A DNA stretch of 64,000 nt from positions 78,268,679 to 78,332,678 of the forward strand of contig CM035166.1 of assembly GCA_020205615.1 (NCBI GenBank), in the 5' to 3' direction. The first letter of the stretch is position 1, and every line of letters starts with the position of its first letter. The position numbers were made by a program, and so were the translations under genes. Positions 23,237 to 33,519 of this stretch are shown here, piece by piece. The DNA comes from Panax quinquefolius (Eukaryota; Streptophyta; Magnoliopsida; Apiales; Araliaceae). The notes beneath the pieces are model-generated. The model worked only from the letters and a program-made list of their open reading frames with translations. It was not told the DNA's origin and made no database searches.

Positions 23237-23965
23237 AAAGCCCCCTCTTTCTTGGGAACGACCTGGTTGATAAATATTGTGAGTTATAATATTAATAATG
23301 AATGTTATTAAAATTGAAGTTGTGTTCGGAGTTGAATTTGGAGATGTGGACGTGATATTTGAGTCCGGAACGATGAAATTAGTAAAAATAGTCTATAAAC
23401 ACAAAATTTTCCGGAATTCACTATTTGGTCAAAAAGTCAACAGTTGACTTTTTTGGTAAAAGTCAAACTTCAAAATTTTAAATTTTATATTTTTGATAAA
23501 AATGGTTTCATTGTGTTGGAATTATTTGTGTTAGTGAAAATCGACATTTATTTCGATGATAATTGATGTTTAGGGGTTATATTGATAAATCGGGTAATTC
23601 ATCGGATAAATGGGCACTTAATTACTACTAATTCACATGCTTATATAACTATTTGTTCACATGTGGGTACTATTGAATCACATTCATGTACTATTAGGGG
23701 AATTGGTGCAAGATTGATAATACTTGCATTACTAAGTTAAAAATGGAGGTATAGTTAAAGGTACTATACTGTAATTAATTTTTTCACAAGATTATACTAT
23801 TTATTCACATGATCGTACTATTGATTCACATTATTTACTCTTAGGGGAGGTGGTGCAAGTTTGGTAATACTTGCAGGACTAAATTAAAAATGAAAGAAAA
23901 GTTGGAGGTTATATACTGTAATTTTTCGAGCCCCAAAACGTGCAATTATCGAAACTATATTTTCC

Positions 23966-23974
23966 TATAAATAG
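23966..23974 (+). promoter_or_regulatory. LTR TATA box
   Basis: TATAAATAG in TTTTCCTATAAATAGAAGC, equivalent to the box at 18946. Confidence 0.6.
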
Positions 23975-26274
23975 AAGCTTATTCTTCTTTCATTTCTCAC
24001 CAATTCACAAAAGCTTTAGAGCAATTATTATAGAGAGAAATTGTAAAGAGAAAATCTATAGAAGAAGAGAAGCCTGCTACCTCACTACTCCTATATCCAG
24101 TCTCTTTCAAAGGTAGGGGATATTATTTTTTCTTTCGTCTTCATGAAGAAAACTTTTGTTATTCCATTCTTTGTTATTATGTAGGAATAACCTGTCTATG
24201 CGAAGTACCGCATACTTGGTGAAATTCTTTTATTACTCCATTCTTTATTATTTTGTTGGAACATCTCATATGCATGCGTTTACATGGGACCGGTTCCATT
24301 ATTTATCATTCATTGGAATATCACATGCATGCGTTCTCACGTGGGACTGGTTAAAATCTTTATTATTACATTGGAATATCACATGCATGCGTTCTACTGG
24401 GACTGGTTAAAATCTTTATTATTTTGTTGGAATATCACATGCATGCTTTTCTGTTGGACTGATTCCGATTATTTATTATTCGTTGGAATAACCGCTGCAA
24501 GGTCTATCGCATGCACGGTAATTTCTTTTGTTATTCCATTCTTTATTATACTTAGTTGGTTAAAGTTTTGACTTCTATAATCCATGAAATTAGTGGAATA
24601 TCCTTGATATTTGCGCTTCATCCGATATCTTTTCATGGAAATATTCTTACGAGCATTCTTGAATTTTACTCTACAAAGCAGTATCATGTTGACAATTTAG
24701 ACGTTATTGATTCCTGGAAAAATTAATTCTTGAACTTGTTTTATTGAATTCTTATATCATTGTCATCATCCTCATTTTATATTATGTTGAAAGTCATCTA
24801 CGGCACTGTAGTGCATAGATGGACATGGTATGATTATGACCGAGGATTATTCGATATAATCATGCTTAGTAATGCTACAAATGATGTGGAAAAAGTCCTC
24901 ATTGGCCGTAGTGCATTGATGGGACGATTTTTGGTATGATTATGGCTATGGATTCTCTTTGGCAGTAGTGCAAAGATGAATTATTTTATGGCATGATCGG
25001 GACCGTTGATGAAAACACGATTATCTTTAGTCAGTAGTGCGTGGATAATTCGTGGTCGTGATACTTAAAGAATATCCTTGTCGTAGTAATGTGAGGGGTG
25101 ATTCGATGATGTGGATTATTTATTTCGAGTCCCAAATGATAAAAGTGATGAAAAACCTTTTAAATTATAAAAGATAGTATATTTTATTCTCTACTTGAAT
25201 CTTTTAATGGATTGCTTGTTCCGCTGCAGTTAAACTTGATGTTTGTTATATTTTATCAGTTTAACACTGTTGAAGGCTAACGATAAATTATTCGCATTAT
25301 CTTAGTCATAATATTTCTTCTTTGGGCTAGTTGAGCTCACCCTTTCTTTCACTATTCTCTTCAGGAAATGAGAACGTAGCTGGGACTAGTCGGGGAACAG
25401 AGTGATGGTCCTAGATGATGCATTAGTAGTCCTCACTATTCTGTGAAATAGTGTGATAATAATTGTAACGAGGACTCCTTTTGAGTTTGTATAATCTCTA
25501 GTAGACATTACCCGTGTTGAAACTTTCAGCTATGTTTTGTCGTATTGTACACGACAGTTGTATAATTAAGTTGTATTTGTATTCTGTACCATGTATCTGG
25601 TGACTCAAGATGGGTGATGTATACCTGTTTTGGGGGCGTTACACAATCCATTAAAAGAGTCAAGTAGAGAATAAAATCTACTATCTTTTATGATTTAAAA
25701 GGTTTTGCATCACTTTTATTGCTGAGACTCAACTTAATAAATAATCCACATCATCGAATCACCCCTGTACTAAGGATATTCTTTAGTATCACGATCATAA
25801 ATTATCCATGCACTACGGGCCAATGATACTTGTGTATTCATTAATGGTCACGTACATGTCAACAACTGTCCATCAATGCAGTACGGGCCAATGAGGACTT
25901 TTACCACATCATTTGTAACATTACGGTCATGATTACACCGAATAATCTCTGGTCATAATCATACCAAGTCCATCTATACACTACAGGCCACAGATGACTT
26001 TCAACAAAATATAAACATGAGGATTATGACAATGATATAATAATTCAATAAAACAAGTTCAAGAATTAATTTGTCCAGGAACCAATAACGTCCAAATTGT
26101 CAACATGATATTTATTTGTGGAATAAAATTCAAGAATGCTCAGAACAATATTTCCATGAAAAGATACTGGATGAAGCGCAAATATCAAGGATATTCCACT
26201 AATTTCATGGAGTATAGAAGTCAAAAGTTTAACCAACTGAGTATAATAAAGAATGGAATAATAAAAGAAATCAC

Positions 26275-26560
26275 CAGGCATGCGATATACCGCACAGGCA
26301 GGTTATTCCAATAGAATAATGAATAACGAAATCAGGTCCGGTGTAAAACGCACAGACAGGATATTCCAACAGAATAATAAAGACGGAATCAGGTCCGGCG
26401 TAAAACGCATTGACATGATATTCCAACAGAATAATAAAGACGGAACCAGGTCCGGCGTGGAACGCACATACATGATATTCCAACAGAATAATAAAGACGA
26501 AATCATGTCCGGCGTAAAACGCACAGACAGGATATTCCAACAGAATAATAAAGAATGGAA
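26275..26560 (-). repeat. Tandem array of 57 bp units
   Basis: About five units with GATATTCCAACAGAATAATAAAGACG-type cores. 57 is a multiple of three, so reading frames of 73-103 codons stay open through the array on both strands; these are repeat artefacts (periodic peptides such as SLLFCWNI), not genes. Confidence 0.8.
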
Positions 26561-26815
26561 TAATAGAATAATTTCACCAAGTATAGGGTAGCCCGCATAT
26601 ACAGGTTATTCCAACAGAATGATAAAGAATGGAATAAAAGAAGTTCTCTTCATGAAGACGAAAGAAAGAAATAATACCCCTTATCTTAGAAAAAAAACTG
26701 GATACTAGATAGAAAGGTAGCAGACTTCTATTCTTCTTTCTCTCTAAAATTTCTCTCTACAATAATTGCTCTAAAGCTTTTTTGAATTGGTGAAAAATGA
26801 AGGAAGGATGAGCTT

Positions 26816-26824
26816 CTATTTATA
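26816..26824 (-). promoter_or_regulatory. LTR TATA box
   Basis: TATAAATAG on the minus strand in TTCCTATAAATAGAAGC. Confidence 0.6.
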
Positions 26825-27383
26825 GGAAAATATAGTTTTGATAATTGCACGTTTCAGGGCTTGAAATATTACAGAATAATACCTTCCTCTTTTTCTTCAT
26901 TTTTAATTTAGTCCTGCAAGTATTATCAAACTTGAACCACCTCCCCTAATAGTAAAATAATGTGAATCAATAGTACAATCATGTGAATAAATAGTATAAT
27001 CATGTGAAAAAATTAATTACAGTATAGTACCTTCAACTATACCTCCATTTTTAACTTAGTCATGCAAGTATTATCAATCTTGCACCAACTCCCCTAATAG
27101 TACATGAATGTGATTCAATAGTACCCACATATGAACAAATAGTTATATAAGCATGTGAATTAGTAGTAATTAAGTGCTCATTTATCCGATTAATTACCCG
27201 ATTTATCAATATAACCCCCAAACATCAATTATCATCGAAATAGATGTTGATTTCCAATAACACTAATAATCCCAACACAATGGAACTATCAATTTCATCT
27301 TTAATCAACACAACTTATTCATCATTAATATTATAACTCACAATATTTAACAACCAGGCCGTTCCCAGGAAAGATGGGGCTTT

Positions 27384-27407
27384 TCGATAAGGATTTCTCC
27401 TTATTGG
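27384..27407 (-). other. Conserved LTR hairpin, copy 5
   Basis: CCAATAAGGA-GAAA-TCCTTATCGA in LTR sense: the usual wobble is replaced by a true A-T pair, and the basal pairs are partly lost. Confidence 0.45.
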
Positions 27408-27987
27408 CGCGCAATTAGGTGACCAAACCTCTCCTTGACATAACTTTCTAGTTATTGTCAATATTACAAATAATAATATGAATAACTTTGTTGTCTCAAT
27501 TATTGATTTAATAATAATAAATATTATGCAGATGATACTGTAATAATAATTGAATCAATAATATGAGAGATATGATGATGCAATTACTGTAGCAATAATT
27601 GAGTATAACTGAGTGACTTCTCACGTAAGCATCAATAATCAATACCGTGTGCTACTATGCAACCATGAGTATTACTGTACTTTTACTACCGGGTAGTTAA
27701 ACAGTTAACGGTAAAACTTCCGCCGCTATTTTCATAAAGTATTTTTGTCGTTTTCTCAATTCGACAATAATTCCGTTGTGGGGTCCACCAATGATTGTGC
27801 CGTTGTACGAAATTCCCAACTAAAACAAATATTCCCCGACCAATCGAATATTATATAACAACTTGCGTACTTTGCAAAACTTGAAAATAATACCCACAAC
27901 TATAACATTATATCAAATCCACACCATAATATTCAAAAATATATTTTGAGAAAAATTAATCTTTATTCAAAAAGTTGGGGTCTTATA

Positions 27988-28003
27988 ACCTCCCCTTCTT
28001 ATG
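27988..28003 (-). promoter_or_regulatory. Polypurine tract
   Basis: The minus strand reads CATAAGAAGGGGAGGT directly upstream of the 3' LTR. Confidence 0.75.
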
Positions 28004-28790
28004 AAATTTTATCCTCGAAATTAGGGTGCGTACCTAGTATGTCGAAGAAGTGAAGATAATTTGATTTCATTTCAGATTCTAACTCCCAGGTCATTTCCTC
28101 AACATCGTGGTTTCTCCACAAAACTTTGACTTGAGGTATAACCTTGGAGCGTAGAATATGTTCCTTCTTATCCAAGATTTTAACAGAACCTCTTCATATC
28201 GTTAAGTCTTCCTCTATCTAAATGCGGTTCTAATTCAATAATGTGGTTCGGGTCTTTCACATATTTACGTAACATAGATATGTGAAAAACGTTATGAACA
28301 CGAGACATACTTGGCGGTAATGCAAGTCTATAGGCCACAGTTCCTACTCAATCGAGGATTAAAAATGGGTCAATGAATCGAGGATTGAGCTTTCCTCTCT
28401 TTCTAATTCTTGTAACTCCTTTCCATGGAGCAACACGTAACAACACACATGATCTCCAATATCGAATTCTACGTCCTTTCGATGAAGATCAGCATAACTC
28501 TTTTGTCGATCTTGTGAGGTTTTTATACGTTGTCAGATCGTTTGAATCTTTTTTGTAGTCATACGTACCAACTTTGGTCCCAACAACGTTGCTTCACCAA
28601 CCTCATCCCAACATACTGGAGAACGACACTTTCTTCCATACAACGCCTCAAATGGAGCCATGCCAATACTTGCTTAATAACTATTGTTGTAGGAAAACTC
28701 CACCAATGGTAAGAACTTGTCCCAACTTCCTTTGAAGTCAAGGACACAAAGTCTTAATAGATCTTCAAGAGTTTGAATAGTTCTCTTCGA
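28004..28790 (-). pseudogene. Integrase C-terminal region, decayed
   Basis: Continues pol after the stop at 28791-28793. Recognisable pieces in shifting frames: a block after the DDE motif with many stops, and the end module with an R-Y-V-K-D-P-N-H-like segment near 28250. Next to the terminating TAG, the residue in the place of the catalytic glutamate (the E of the family QSER motif) is lysine, since the codon reads AAG. No open stretch of note remains. Confidence 0.75.
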
Positions 28791-29534
28791 CTACCCGTCC
28801 GTCTGAGGATGATATATCGAGCTAAATCGTAAATCTGTGCCCATAGCTTTCTGCAAACTATCCCAAAATCGTGAAGTGAATTTTGGGTCTCGATCATAAA
28901 CTATGGATACTGGCATACCATGCAGTCTTACAATCTTGTTCATGTACATACTAGCAAGACGTTCAAGTGTATAAGTTTCTCGTATTGGTAAAAAATGAGA
29001 AGACTTGGTTAATCTATCAACAATGACCCAAATTGCATCTATGCCTTGAGAAACCTTGGGAAGACCAGTAACAAAATCCATAGTAATGTACTCCCACTTC
29101 CATTCTAGAATTTCAAGTGGTTGCAATGGACCTTTTGGTACTTGATGCTCCGCCTTGACTCGTTGACAAGTTATACGCCTTGAGATAAACTCCGTTATCT
29201 CTCTCTTCATATTACTCCACCAAAATGTATGTCGAAGATCATGATACATCTTGGTACTCCCAGGATGGATTGCAAATGGTGTGTTGTGCGCCTCCATCAT
29301 GATTTTATACTTTAAATCAGGGTTGTTAGGAACACAAAGTCTGGAGTTGACTCGAAGTATTCCTTCTTCATCGATTCTTGCTTCCGGCATAGCACCTTCT
29401 TGCACTTTCTTCCTCATACGCATCAGCTCCAGGTCTGTAGCTTGAGCAGCTTTAACTTTATCGATTAAAGTCAGTTCTACTCGTATGTTTGCCATAATCT
29501 TGTGGGTCCCTAGAATCTTTAACTCTATCTCCAT
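28791..29534 (-). pseudogene. Gypsy integrase, zinc-binding and catalytic core, stop-interrupted
   Basis: A 247-codon stretch in the same frame as the RT. It begins in the RNase H-integrase linker ([19 protein letters not shown]). The HHCC finger follows, with H-P-G and Y-H-D-L-R but RRITC where the first cysteine of the CxxC pair should be. Then the DDE core: first Asp in YITMDFVTGLPK (about residue 154), second in IVYDRDPKFTSRFW (about residue 210). The frame stops in HPQTDG, before the catalytic Glu. Integrase inserts element DNA in the nucleus; this one lacks the finger cysteine and the final acidic residue. Confidence 0.9.
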
Positions 29535-29906
29535 CCTTTACAAGTCATACAAAATGGGCCTTTGCATTGACAATATCACACTCGTACCCGCATATGATCT
29601 TCTACTCAATGCATCAGCTACTACGTTCGCTTTACCAGGATGGTATTGAATTGTATGATCATAATCTTTCAACAGTTCAAGCCAACATCGTTACCGTATG
29701 TTGAGTTCCTTTTGGGTGAAGAAATATTTGAGGCTTTTATGATCTGTAAAGATCTCCACTTTTTCCCCATACAAGTAATGCCTCCAAATTTTAAGCGCAA
29801 AAACGACTGCTGCCAACTCTAGATCACGAGTAGGATAATTCCTCTCATATTCTTTGAGTTGTCTTGAGGCATAGGCCATGACTTTCCCATGTTGCATGAG
29901 AACACA
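29535..29906 (-). pseudogene. RNase H C-terminal part, with stops
   Basis: Same frame as the flanking RT and integrase parts, separated from them by in-frame stops at 29907, 29691 and about 29535. Contains [19 protein letters not shown], with [13 protein letters not shown] carrying the catalytic Glu region, [12 protein letters not shown] with the third Asp, and the linker [20 protein letters not shown]. RNase H removes RNA from the RNA-DNA hybrid. The sequence is well conserved apart from the stops. Confidence 0.88.
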
Positions 29907-31079
29907 TCATAACCCTTTGCCCGATGCATCACTGTAGATGACAAATCCCTCCGAGCCAGATGGAATTGTCAGAACAGGTGCTGAAATGAGTCTTCTCTTG
30001 AGTTCTTGAAAACCCTTCTCACATTCCTCGATCCAATCGAACTTTGTATCTTTTTGAGTCAGCTGAGTTAATGGAGTAGCGATTCGAGAAAATCCTTCCA
30101 CGAATCTCCGATAATAACCAGCTAATCCGGGAAAGCTACGTACTTCGGTCACTGATTTAGGTTGCTCCCAGCTTTGAATAGCTTCAATCTTTGCCGGGTC
30201 AACAGATATTTCATGACTTGATACTACGTGCCCAAGGAATGCTACTTCCTCAAGCCAGAACTCATATTTCTTCAACTTGGCATATAGCTTGTTTTCACGT
30301 AGCTTTTGGAGTATCAGCCTCAAGTGTTGCCTATGGTCTTCACGGGTTTTGGAGTATATGAGGACGTTATCAACAAAGACGACCACAAAGTGATCCAAAT
30401 ATTCCTTGAATACTCGGTTCATCATATCCATGAAGGCAGTAGGAGCATTAGTCAATCCGAAGGACATAACTAGGAATTCATAATGCATGTACCGAGTTCT
30501 GAAAGCCGTCTTTGGAATGTCATCGGTTCTAATCTTCAATTGATGATATCCTGAATGAAGATCAATCTTTGAAAAGAATTTGGCGCCTTGTAACTGGTCA
30601 AACAGGTCATCACTACGTGGCAATGGGTACCTATTTTTGATGGTGACATGATTCAACTCCCGATAACCAATACAAAGTCGCATACTCCCATCTTTCTTCT
30701 TCACGAATAGAACAGGAGCACCCCAAGGAGACGTACTAGGACGAATGAAACCGATGTCTAACAATTCCGGCAATTGGGTCTTTAACTCCTGAAGTTCAAT
30801 AGGAGTCATTTGATATGGGGCTTTGAAAATGGGTTTTGTACCGAGTTCAAGGTCGATACAAAATTCAATTTCACGCTCTGGGGGTAGGCCAGGAAGTTCT
30901 TCAGGGAATACGTCAGGGAATTTATTAACAATAGAAATATCATTAAAATCTGACGTATTTTTGTTTAAATCTGTGACATAAGCTAAGAAATCTTGACATC
31001 CATTTTTTAATAAACGAATAGCTTTATGGCTTGAGATGATAGTGATTGATTTTAATGGTTTGGTTGCTTGAATTCGCAT
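29907..31079 (-). pseudogene. Gypsy reverse transcriptase and RNase H start, 390 codons
   Basis: The longest coding stretch in the window. Order: pre-RT linker with [20 protein letters not shown], then RT fingers ([20 protein letters not shown]), LCIGYRELN, palm motif [11 protein letters not shown] with the first catalytic Asp (about residue 173), [15 protein letters not shown], and the active-site box FVDN, where the family has FVDD. That Asp-to-Asn change should abolish polymerase activity. The connection (FLGHVVS...[14 protein letters not shown]) and the RNase H start ([12 protein letters not shown]) follow, then a TGA at 29907-29909. All later pol parts share this frame, as in plant chromoviruses with a single gag-pol frame. 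Confidence 0.93.
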
Positions 31080-31229
31080 AATAGGTTAGTTAGGAATATG
31101 AAAGCTAACAACCTTACAAAAATAATTAATTTTAGCATGTTGAGTAGTTAACCAATCAATCCCTAGAATCACGTCAAATGCAAGTATTTTTAAAGAAATA
31201 AGATCGACAGGTAACATGCGGTTACTGAT
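31080..31229 (-). pseudogene. Protease-RT linker
   Basis: In-frame continuation between the stop at 31230 and the RT ATG, with family blocks LISLKILAFDVIL and DWLTTQHAK, and a further stop (TAA at 31086-31088). The retained frame shows the two ORFs were once one. Confidence 0.75.
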
Positions 31230-32000
31230 TTAAATCAAACAAGACTTATAAACAGTGGATGTAATGAAGGTTTCTCCCAATGGAGTTTCAACAGATAAGT
31301 CAAAGTCTAATTTCTCCGGAGTCAAATTTAAACGTTGAGCGCAAGTAGGAGAAATAAAAGAATGGGTAGAACCGGTATCAAATAAGGTATAGACTTCACT
31401 AGAGTTTATGATAAGCTTACTCGTGATGACCTCGTTCGGGTTCCTTGCTTTCTGGGAGGTTACGACAAACGCTCTCCCTTGGACTATCGACTTTGACTTT
31501 TCTGGGATGGCCTTTGGTGCCTCCATCCCAACTGGACTTGTCTTTGGTGCACGACAAAATCGGGCTAGGTGACCTTCTCTTCCACAATCATAACATGCTT
31601 TGGATGGCATCGCGCAGTTCGGACTGATATGTCCCTCCCCTCCGCATTTGAAGCATATGATAGGTGGTCGTTCTCCTTCCTTAACAACAGGTGTTTGTTC
31701 TGACGTCTTTCCATCATTGTTGAATCTTCTCTTCTTGAAATGTCCACTCTTATTGTCATAGCCATGATTACCACCGAAGTGGTTACCATTTCTAGCATGT
31801 TGATTCCCTACACGTTTGTTGTCACCGCTCTGATGATTGTTACCACTGGTATGTTCATGTTGTCGGCTGCTTTCTCGTGGTTGCATTGACTCGTTACCGC
31901 GCTCTAATAACTGAGCCCTATTTACAACATCTGAGTACAAACACAGTTTATGAGAAATAAGATATTGACGTATCTCCGGTTTCAAACCTCTTAAAAACAT
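31230..32000 (-). pseudogene. Gag C-terminus with two zinc knuckles, and protease
   Basis: 256 codons in the pol frame. Begins in the end of the capsid domain (FLRGLKPEIRQYL), then a His/Asn/Gly-rich basic linker (about residues 40-105). Two CCHC knuckles follow: CFKCGGEGHISPNC (about 119-132) and CYDCGREGHLARFC (about 138-151), which bind RNA. Then the linker KTSPVGMEAPKAIPEKSKSI and the protease with active-site YTLFDTGSTHSFIS (about 210-223). Ends at a stop after STVYKSCLI. Comparison with the left-edge gag shows one base lost at about 32000, which breaks the link to the upstream Gag frame. Confidence 0.92.
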
Positions 32001-32634
32001 CGCGTCATTCGCTCCTCATTATCGACCAAATGGGATGCAAACCGGGATAACTCCGCAAATTTAGCCTCGTATTGCGACACGGTCATATTGTTTTGTTCCA
32101 ACTTGATAAACTCCACCTCCTTCATGTGACGAATACTTTCAGGAAAGTACTTGTCGTTGAACAGCTCTTGGAACTTCTCCCAAGACATCTTGAGTGCGTC
32201 CAGTCGGGAGCGCTTTTCTGATTTCCACCAAGAATCGCTTCTTCACGCAACATAAAGGTGGCGAAGGGAACCTTTTGCTCCTCGGAGTATTCCAAGACAT
32301 CAAATATCTTGGTGATTTGCTTTATCCACGCTTCCGCCTTAAGTGGTTTTGGCTCTCCATTAAACTCCGGTGGTTCCAGCTCCTTGAACTGTTTAGCGGT
32401 GACCGTCCAAGAGTTTCCAATGTTTCCACCTGCATTTTGAACAGGAGCCGATCTCGCCTGATGTTGCATGAATTGCATAAAGCCTCGAAACATTCCATCG
32501 TTCATCATTTGGTCAGTGTTGTTGTTTGCATGAGGATTGTCGCCTTCCTGATGCACATTGTCCTGGTTATTGATCTGTGGAGACTCAATGGTCTCCTATG
32601 CTCCATTGATGTTCTCAACATTCTCGGATGCCAT
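31991..32634 (-). pseudogene. Gag N-terminus and capsid core, stop plus frameshift
   Basis: Starts at the ATG at 32634-32632 (MASENVENINGA), then a TAG at codon 13 (32598-32596) where the left-edge copy has a glutamine. The frame is then open through MQFMQHQ, KQFKELEPPEFNGE, WIKQITKIFDVL and FMLREEA until about 32235, where an indel moves homology to a second frame: MSWEKFQELFNDKYFPES, EFIKLEQNNMTV, YEAKFAELSRF, NEERMTR (32188-31991). A second indel at about 32000 leads into the zinc-knuckle part. Role: particle-forming Gag; now not translatable as one protein. Confidence 0.92.
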
Positions 32635-32807
32635 TTTCAAATACTGCCACAAAACAATGGTTAATTAACATGAAACATATTATCCCTACACTCTGACTGA
32701 CCAATTAAATACCAAATAAACATAGGTAGGTCATACTAGCGAAGGAATTCCCCGTCTCTCCCCTCCTAGTTCTAGTCTCACATCTTAGCCAGGGATCATA
32801 TCCCTAA

Positions 32808-32819
32808 GCTTGGATACCA
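32808..32819 (-). promoter_or_regulatory. Primer-binding site
   Basis: The minus strand reads TGGTATCCAAGC, two changes from the iMet core, two bases from the LTR. Confidence 0.8.
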
Positions 32820-32821
32820 AC

Positions 32822-33519
32822 TGTGACGTCCCCAAAACAGGTATACGTCATCCATCTTGGGTCGCTAAATACATGGTACAGAATACAAATACAATCTTAA
32901 ATATACAACATGAGCTGTGAGTTTTAATACAAATATTATCTTCTAGACATTATACAAACTCAAAATAAGTCCTCAATACTTTTATTGTCACGCTATTTAA
33001 CAGAATAGTGAGGACTACTAATGCTATCATCTGGACCGTTACTCCATTCCCCGACTAGTCCTTGCCACGTTTCATTTCCTCAAGAAAATGAAAGAAAGAA
33101 AGGGTGAGCTCAACTAGCCCAGTAAGAAATATTATGACTAAGATAATGCAGAATAAATTATCATTAGCCTTTAACAGTGTTAAACTGATACAATATGACA
33201 ACCATCAAGTTGGTAAACTGATAATAAATTATCATTAGCCTTTAAAACTTCCGCCGTTATTTTCATAAAGTATTTTTGTCATTTTCTCAATCCAACAATA
33301 ATTCCGTTGTGGGGTCCACCAATGATTGTGCCGTTGTACAAATATTCCCTGCTAAAACAAATATTCCCCGACCAATCGAATATTATATAACAACTTGCGT
33401 ACTTTGCAAAACTTGTAAATAATACCCACAACTATAACATTATATCAAATCCACACCATAATATTCAAAAATATATTTCGAAAAAAATTAATCTTTATTC
33501 AAAAAGTTGGGGTCTTACA
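32822..33519 (-). repeat. 5' LTR, internally deleted (698 bp)
   Basis: Keeps about 400 bp of the U5 end (TGTGACGTCCCCAAAACAGG...) and about 280 bp of the U3 end (...AGTTGGGGTCTTACA). The middle 2 kb, including TATA box, arrays and hairpin, is missing. At the junction (about 33208-33246) TAAACTGATA and AAATTATCATTAGCCTTTAA are repeated, suggesting deletion with local duplication. The 3' LTR of the same element is full-length, so the loss followed insertion. Confidence 0.88.

Larger units (their letters stand above)
17612..25643 (+). mobile_element. Non-autonomous gypsy derivative with chimeric ORF
   Basis: Direct LTRs of 3035 and 3017 bp enclose a 1980 bp internal region, bounded by the TSD CAATC (17607-17611 and 25644-25648). 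A PBS follows the first LTR and a purine tract precedes the second. The internal region keeps the gag start, a protease remnant, the end of RNase H, the start of integrase and the integrase C-terminus, but lacks all of RT and the integrase catalytic core. Complete ends and TSD show that it moved as a unit, so its enzymes must have come from a related full-length element. Confidence 0.93.
22627..25643 (+). repeat. Right LTR of derivative element (3017 bp)
   Basis: TGTGAGACCCCAG... to ...TTTTGGGGGCGTTACA. Colinear with the left LTR; differences are scattered substitutions and small indels, densest in the first 250 bases. TATA box at 23966-23974, hairpin at 23214-23236, arrays at 24190-24490 and 24800-25100. 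Confidence 0.95.
25649..27987 (-). repeat. 3' LTR of gypsy element, part 2
   Basis: Continues the LTR begun at 17207 and ends ...AAAAGTTGGGGTCTTATA (family end TTACA). It includes a 57-bp array (26275-26560), a TATA box (26816-26824) and the hairpin block. With part 1 it makes about 2.74 kb. Confidence 0.92.
17207..33519 (-). mobile_element. Ty3/gypsy gag-pol element, inserted in copia
   Basis: The perfect TSD ACATT (17202-17206 and 33520-33524) bounds the element. Right to left: 5' LTR (33519-32822, internally deleted), PBS, gag-protease-RT-RNase H-integrase in one frame apart from two indels, polypurine tract, 3' LTR (27987-25649 and 17611-17207), the latter split by a nested derivative. 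Gag core motifs, two CCHC knuckles, gag-pol in a single frame, long LTRs and the integrase C-terminal module suggest a Tekay/Del-type chromovirus; that lineage call is inference. About ten disabling changes make it inactive. Confidence 0.93.

Noticed and set aside
26271..26591. Several 70-103 codon frames on both strands
   Set aside because: They run through the 57-bp tandem array; as 57 is a multiple of three, any open frame repeats. The peptides are periodic without domain features.
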